From the NCBI GenBank assembly GCA_017613335.1, contig JAGAEB010000050.1, forward strand, positions 1 to 9,175: a stretch of DNA of 9,175 bases, read 5' to 3'. The notes below the pieces were generated by a model. It saw only the letters and a list, made by a program, of their open reading frames with translations, did no database searches and was not told the origin of the DNA. This DNA comes from Methanosarcinaceae archaeon (GTDB lineage: Archaea > Halobacteriota > Methanosarcinia > Methanosarcinales > Methanosarcinaceae). The position numbers and the translations under genes are program-made. Shown here in pieces: positions 6,859 to 9,175 of this stretch (its first letter is position 1; each line of letters opens with the position of its first letter).

Positions 6859-7588
6859 GTCTCGGAACCTGCGGTGCCTGGTGCGGTTTCAGCTGTTCGA
6901 CGAGTTTTTCGACTTCTTCGATCCTGTCATCCAGGGCATTTTCCGGGATCTCCGTCTCCAGGATCTTCCCGAGGACGCCTGCGATCTTCTTGGCGCAGCG
7001 CGGATCTGCGATGTAGCCTGTCGTCGTTCCGGTCAGGCAGGCCGCAGGAATCCCTTTCTCCGCTGCGAAATAAAGGACGAGCGCCGCTGCGCCGATGATC
7101 CCGCCCGGCGGTTCGCATTTTCTGAATTCGACGCCCTGCTGCTCCAGGAACTCTTTCTGAGAGACATCCGTCACAACGCCGACGACATGCGGCTCTGCCG
7201 GGATCCCGATGGGATATCCGCCGAGCGTATAGATCTGCTTCACGCCGAAACGGGCGGCCAGATCGGTGTACAGGTCGCTCAGCTCATAATGGCCCGGTCC
7301 GTCCGTACTCTGCGCCTCCCCGACGAGGAGGACGACCGATCTCTTTTCCGTTTCTGCCAGACAGATCTGATTTTTGACGATCCGGATCGTACTGTCTTCC
7401 CCGGACATCACCTGCGGCGGGAAATGAGGCGACACGATCTCGAGGACCGGCTCTGCTCCCAGCAGATCCTTCAGATAATCCGCTGCCAGCTTTCCTATAT
7501 TTCCGACACCCGGCAGGCCGACGATCATGACCGGATCCCTCAGCGCCGGAATATCTTCTTTCAGTTCTTTGACGACAGTTTCTTTCAT
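6830..7588 (-). CDS. PAC2-family proteasome assembly chaperone
   Basis: A 252-residue member of the archaeal PAC2 (DUF75) family, related to PbaA/PbaB, which help assemble the 20S proteasome alpha ring. Motifs seen are GLPGVGNIG (24-32), SPHFPPQV (53-60), GPGHYEL (97-103), LGGYPIG (122-128), GGIIGAAAL (162-170) and TGTTTGYIADP (186-196). A charged, probably helical segment (about 215-235) is followed by a Pro-rich tail. The last three residues, Tyr-Tyr-Gly, fit the HbYX pattern by which proteasome partners dock between alpha subunits. That docking is inference. The ATG at 7588 has GGAG 8 nt upstream and removes a 46-residue extension that would overlap the preceding gene. It lies 46 bp after Nop10, as in other archaeal clusters, and is probably co-transcribed. 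The 3' end forms part of the 40-bp repeat array. Confidence 0.9.
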   Translation of the reverse strand: MKETVVKELKEDIPALRDPVMIVGLPGVGNIGKLAADYLKDLLGAEPVLEIVSPHFPPQVMSGEDSTIRIVKNQICLAETEKRSVVLLVGEAQSTDGPGHYELSDLYTDLAARFGVKQIYTLGGYPIGIPAEPHVVGVVTDVSQKEFLEQQGVEFRKCEPPGGIIGAAALVLYFAAEKGIPAACLTGTTTGYIADPRCAKKIAGVLGKILETEIPENALDDRIEEVEKLVEQLKPHQAPQVPRPDDDLAYYG

Positions 7589-7634
7589 TGTCCCGACTCC
7601 CTGAATTCTGTTCTGATTCAATAACGGCCTTCCG

Positions 7635-7829
7635 TCACGGCTCTTCGGTATCGTCCGGATGCTCTTTCCCGGAAACGGCTGCCCTGTACTGCCGCCTGTA
7701 AACGGCGTACGGGTCGGAAGGGGCATAAGGCGCTGGCCTCGGATTCCCCGTGTCTCCGCCGCATTCAGGACATTTCTCCGAAAGCGTATATCTGCCGCAC
7801 CGGCGGCATTTCCTGATTCTTTTTCCCAT
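7635..7829 (-). CDS. nop10: RNA-protein complex protein Nop10
   Basis: A 64-residue Nop10, a core protein of the H/ACA RNP that guides pseudouridylation of rRNA together with Cbf5, Gar1 and L7Ae. The N-terminal zinc ribbon is plain: Cys8, Cys11, Cys20 and Cys23 in KCRRCGRYTLSEKCPECGG. The typical archaeal sequence RPAPYAPSDPYAVYRRQYR follows. The acidic C-terminal tail (about 55-64) is weakly conserved in the family. The ATG at 7829 has GGAG 8 nt upstream and gives the normal family length. A longer frame from 7889 would add 20 residues encoded largely by the 20-bp repeats and is rejected. The gene sits between aIF2-alpha (125 bp upstream) and the PAC2 chaperone, its usual archaeal neighbourhood. 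Confidence 0.95.
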   Translation of the reverse strand: MGKRIRKCRRCGRYTLSEKCPECGGDTGNPRPAPYAPSDPYAVYRRQYRAAVSGKEHPDDTEEP

Positions 7830-7847
7830 GACGGTCACTCCGGGATC

Positions 7848-7908
7848 TTCCCGGAAACTTCTTTTCCGTTCCCGGGAACTCTTTTTCATTCCCGGAAACT
7901 TTTTTTCT
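7848..7908. repeat. Three tandem copies of a 20-21-bp unit between aIF2-alpha and Nop10
   Basis: Copies at 7848-7868 (21 bp), 7869-7888 and 7889-7908 (20 bp each) all begin TTCCCGG(A/G)AACT and end in a pyrimidine-rich part. The middle copy contains the palindrome TTCCCGGGAA (7869-7878). The array fills half of the gap between the genes and would be transcribed as a spacer in the operon mRNA. Confidence 0.8.
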
Positions 7909-7919
7909 GTCTTTCTTTT

Positions 7920-7938
7920 CCGGCAGTTCTCCTGCCGG
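7920..7938 (-). other. Small hairpin just after aIF2-alpha
   Basis: CCGGCAG (7920-7926) and CTGCCGG (7932-7938) form a perfect 7-bp stem with a 5-nt loop, 16 bp past the aIF2-alpha stop codon. No T-run follows on the - strand, so it is not an obvious terminator. It could be an mRNA processing or stability element between cistrons, which is inference. Confidence 0.4.
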
Positions 7939-7954
7939 CACAGACCCGGACGTC

Positions 7955-8758
7955 TCAGGCTTTCGTCGGCTCGATGTGACGGTTGAACGTTCCCGTTCCG
8001 CCGGATGACGTGATGGCATCGATGGCGACGGTCGCGGTCTTTTTGAGGACGGCTTCCGCCTTCTTGTAATCCGGAGCCACGACCTTGATGCGGTATCTCG
8101 GGGCGCCGACGTAGTGGATCTCCACGCGGACATTCTCGTCCGTCACGGAATCATAGGCATCCCTGAGTGCCTGTCTGATGATCTCGACACCATCCGGCGC
8201 GCTTGAAGAGATATCGACGTAGCCGGCGATCTCGACAAAGGAATCCTTGATGTTCTCGCGGGCGACGCTGACGATGCTCTCCTTCATTTTCGGGTCGATG
8301 TCCATGTCATCGAAAACAGAGGCACCCGCCACGGCCGCTTCTTCAACAGCGGCATAGGTGCTGCCGAAACTGTCGGCCAGGAAGAAGAAGAGCTCTTCGA
8401 TGTTCTGCGGATCGAAACCGGCATTCTCCGAAGCGATCTCGAGCCATCTTTCAGCTTTCTGCTCATTCTTCCAGAGCTGGACTTTCGCTCTCTTCTGGTG
8501 ATCATTGACATCTTTCAGAGAAAGATCGATATGGCCGCGGGATTTGTCCGTATTCAGGACTTTGCAGACGACTTTCTGTCCCTCGCGGATGTAGTCGCGG
8601 ACGTATTTGACCCAGCCGGCTTTGATCTCCGAAATGTGGATGAAGCCTTCCCGGTTCTTGTATTCCTCAAGCTCGACATAAGCGCCGAAATCCGTCACAT
8701 TCGTTACATTACAGACGACATAATCACCGGCTTCCGGCCATGAACTGCTTTTCATCAT
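7955..8758 (-). CDS. aif2a: Translation initiation factor aIF2 subunit alpha
   Basis: A 267-residue alpha subunit of the archaeal aIF2 heterotrimer, which carries initiator Met-tRNA to the small ribosomal subunit. Residues 11-83 are an S1 RNA-binding domain (GDYVVCNVTNVTDFGAYVEL, then EGFIHISEI and GHIDLSLKDV). A helical middle domain (about 86-175) follows, then a C-terminal alpha/beta domain (about 180-260) that contacts aIF2-gamma. Length and order match the family. At the position of eukaryotic Ser51, in the sequence SEIKAGW, the residue is Lys46, so phosphorylation control at that site is not expected. The ATG at 8758 has GGAGG 8 nt upstream. A second ATG follows directly at 8755. Longer frames to 8830 are low-complexity and unsupported. 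This is the first complete gene of the - strand cluster in the window. Confidence 0.95.
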   Translation of the reverse strand: MMKSSSWPEAGDYVVCNVTNVTDFGAYVELEEYKNREGFIHISEIKAGWVKYVRDYIREGQKVVCKVLNTDKSRGHIDLSLKDVNDHQKRAKVQLWKNEQKAERWLEIASENAGFDPQNIEELFFFLADSFGSTYAAVEEAAVAGASVFDDMDIDPKMKESIVSVARENIKDSFVEIAGYVDISSSAPDGVEIIRQALRDAYDSVTDENVRVEIHYVGAPRYRIKVVAPDYKKAEAVLKKTATVAIDAITSSGGTGTFNRHIEPTKA

Positions 8759-8766
8759 GATTTTTT

Positions 8767-8771
8767 CCTCC
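8767..8771 (-). promoter_or_regulatory. Shine-Dalgarno site of aIF2-alpha
   Basis: The - strand reads GGAGG, then AAAAAATC, then ATG at 8758. The 8-nt spacer equals that of the GGAG sites before Nop10 (7838-7841) and the PAC2 gene (7597-7600). It favours the first of two adjacent ATG codons. Confidence 0.7.
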
Positions 8772-8870
8772 TCTCCTGTTCCCGGACTTTTCCTGTATCC
8801 TCTGCGGTCTCCGCCGCCTGCCGCCGGCACAGAAACAGGAACACCGGACGGACAGAAGACGACCGAACAC

Positions 8871-8892
8871 GAAAAACCGCAACAATTGCGGT
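8871..8892 (-). terminator. Hairpin with T-run upstream of aIF2-alpha
   Basis: ACCGCAA (8876-8882) pairs with TTGCGGT (8886-8892) across a 3-nt loop. On the - strand the stem runs into a short T-run (complement of 8872-8876). It may end a transcript coming from the right or act as an attenuator in the aIF2-alpha leader. The stem is short, so the call is tentative. Confidence 0.4.
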
Positions 8893-8900
8893 ATTTTCAC

Positions 8901-8923
8901 AAAAAAAAGACGCGCAAAACGCG
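8901..8923 (-). terminator. T8 run after a small hairpin, - strand
   Basis: CGCG at 8911-8914 and 8920-8923 can form a 4-bp stem. On the - strand it is followed, after TC, by a run of eight T (complement of 8901-8908). Archaeal RNA polymerase can terminate at such T-runs with little or no stem. It probably marks the end of a transcript entering from the right of the window. Confidence 0.4.
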
Positions 8924-8946
8924 AAGAGCGACACAGGATGTCGACA

Positions 8947-8961
8947 ATATTTCCGAAATAT
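8947..8961. promoter_or_regulatory. 15-bp inverted repeat, possible operator
   Basis: ATATTTC (8947-8953), one central base, then GAAATAT (8955-8961), a perfect dyad. It is AT-rich and lies between the 24-bp array and the T-runs upstream of aIF2-alpha, where a regulator could bind. Chance occurrence in AT-rich DNA is possible. Confidence 0.25.
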
Positions 8962-8988
8962 GAATGCTGAAAACAGTTTATTCTACTT

Positions 8989-9175
8989 AAATATATTCAA
9001 CGGATCCCGCCGGAATATATCCTGCAGATCCCGTCTGAATATATTCAACAGATCCCGTCTGAATATATTCAACAGATCCTGTCTGAATATATTCAACAGA
9101 TCCTGTCTGAATATATTCAACAGATCCTGTCTGAATATATTCAACAGATCCTGTCTGAATATATTCAACAGATCC
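8989..9175. repeat. 24-bp tandem array running off the right edge
   Basis: Seven full 24-bp units begin at 8989, 9013, 9037, 9061, 9085, 9109 and 9133. A partial unit from 9157 is cut by the window end. The unit core is GAATATATTCAACAGATCC followed by TGTCT or CGTCT. GAATATATTC is itself a 10-bp palindrome. The first two copies are diverged and the rest nearly identical, so the array grew, or was homogenised, to the right. As 24 is a multiple of three, two - strand frames stay open with 8-residue periods (NIFRQDLL and GSVEYIQT). I take these as by-products of the array. Confidence 0.95.

Larger units (their letters stand above)
8759..8988. other. Leader region upstream of aIF2-alpha
   Basis: About 230 bp with no credible gene. 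From right to left (the - strand direction) it holds an AT-rich part with a possible TATA-like stretch near 8985-8995, a 15-bp inverted repeat (8947-8961), a short hairpin with a T8 run (8901-8923), a second hairpin with a T5 run (8871-8892), and a GC-rich untranslated stretch reaching the ribosome site of aIF2-alpha. No TATA box is evident between the T-runs and the gene. Confidence 0.5.

Noticed and set aside
8759..8830. N-terminal extension of aIF2-alpha to 8830
   Set aside because: The added residues are low-complexity and unlike the family, whereas the ATG at 8758 has a well-placed GGAGG.
8983..9168. - strand frame with NIFRQDLL repeats as a stand-alone gene
   Set aside because: It consists only of the 24-bp array. 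A link to a gene beyond the edge is kept as a finding, but no gene can be supported here.

Overview
The window looks archaeal, most likely from a Euryarchaeota methanogen near Methanomicrobiales. This rests on gene content and order (the aIF2-alpha, Nop10, PAC2-family chaperone cluster), a large surface-anchored CobN-like protein of the kind methanogens often carry in several copies, and archaeal-type Shine-Dalgarno spacing. The genus cannot be assigned from sequence alone.

Layout. Positions 1-522 are a long, mostly AT-rich non-coding region with a hairpin at its left edge, weak TATA-like sites and several short tandem duplications, the clearest being five copies of a 13-bp unit. A single large gene on the + strand (523-4890) encodes a secreted, C-terminally membrane-anchored CobN/magnesium-chelatase H-type protein. 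It ends in a 30-bp repeat array and a strong intrinsic-type terminator (5019-5066). From about 5100 everything reads on the - strand: a small frameshifted, unrecognised gene (5109-5500), a terminator, and then, in order of transcription from the right, aIF2-alpha, Nop10, a PAC2-family proteasome-assembly chaperone and the GTPase EngB. This is the known archaeal translation/RNP/proteasome cluster. In other archaea the ribosomal proteins L44e and S27e precede aIF2-alpha, so they may lie just beyond the right edge.

The most unusual property of the window is in its non-coding DNA. Nearly every intergenic space carries its own tandem array, each with a different unit: 13 bp, 30 bp, 29 bp (degenerate), 40 bp, about 20 bp and 24 bp. 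Two arrays run into the 3' end of the adjacent gene. The 30-bp array includes the stop codon of the CobN-like gene. The outermost copy of the 40-bp array encodes the last eight residues of the PAC2 protein, including a tail matching the proteasome-docking HbYX motif. The sequence does not show whether these arrays are neutral slippage products or regulatory elements.

How the genes work together. aIF2-alpha (initiator tRNA delivery), Nop10 (H/ACA pseudouridylation RNP), the PAC2 chaperone (20S proteasome assembly) and EngB (GTPase implicated in ribosome assembly) form a housekeeping group for protein synthesis and turnover. The CobN-like protein is unrelated to them and probably acts at the cell surface on a metal or tetrapyrrole.
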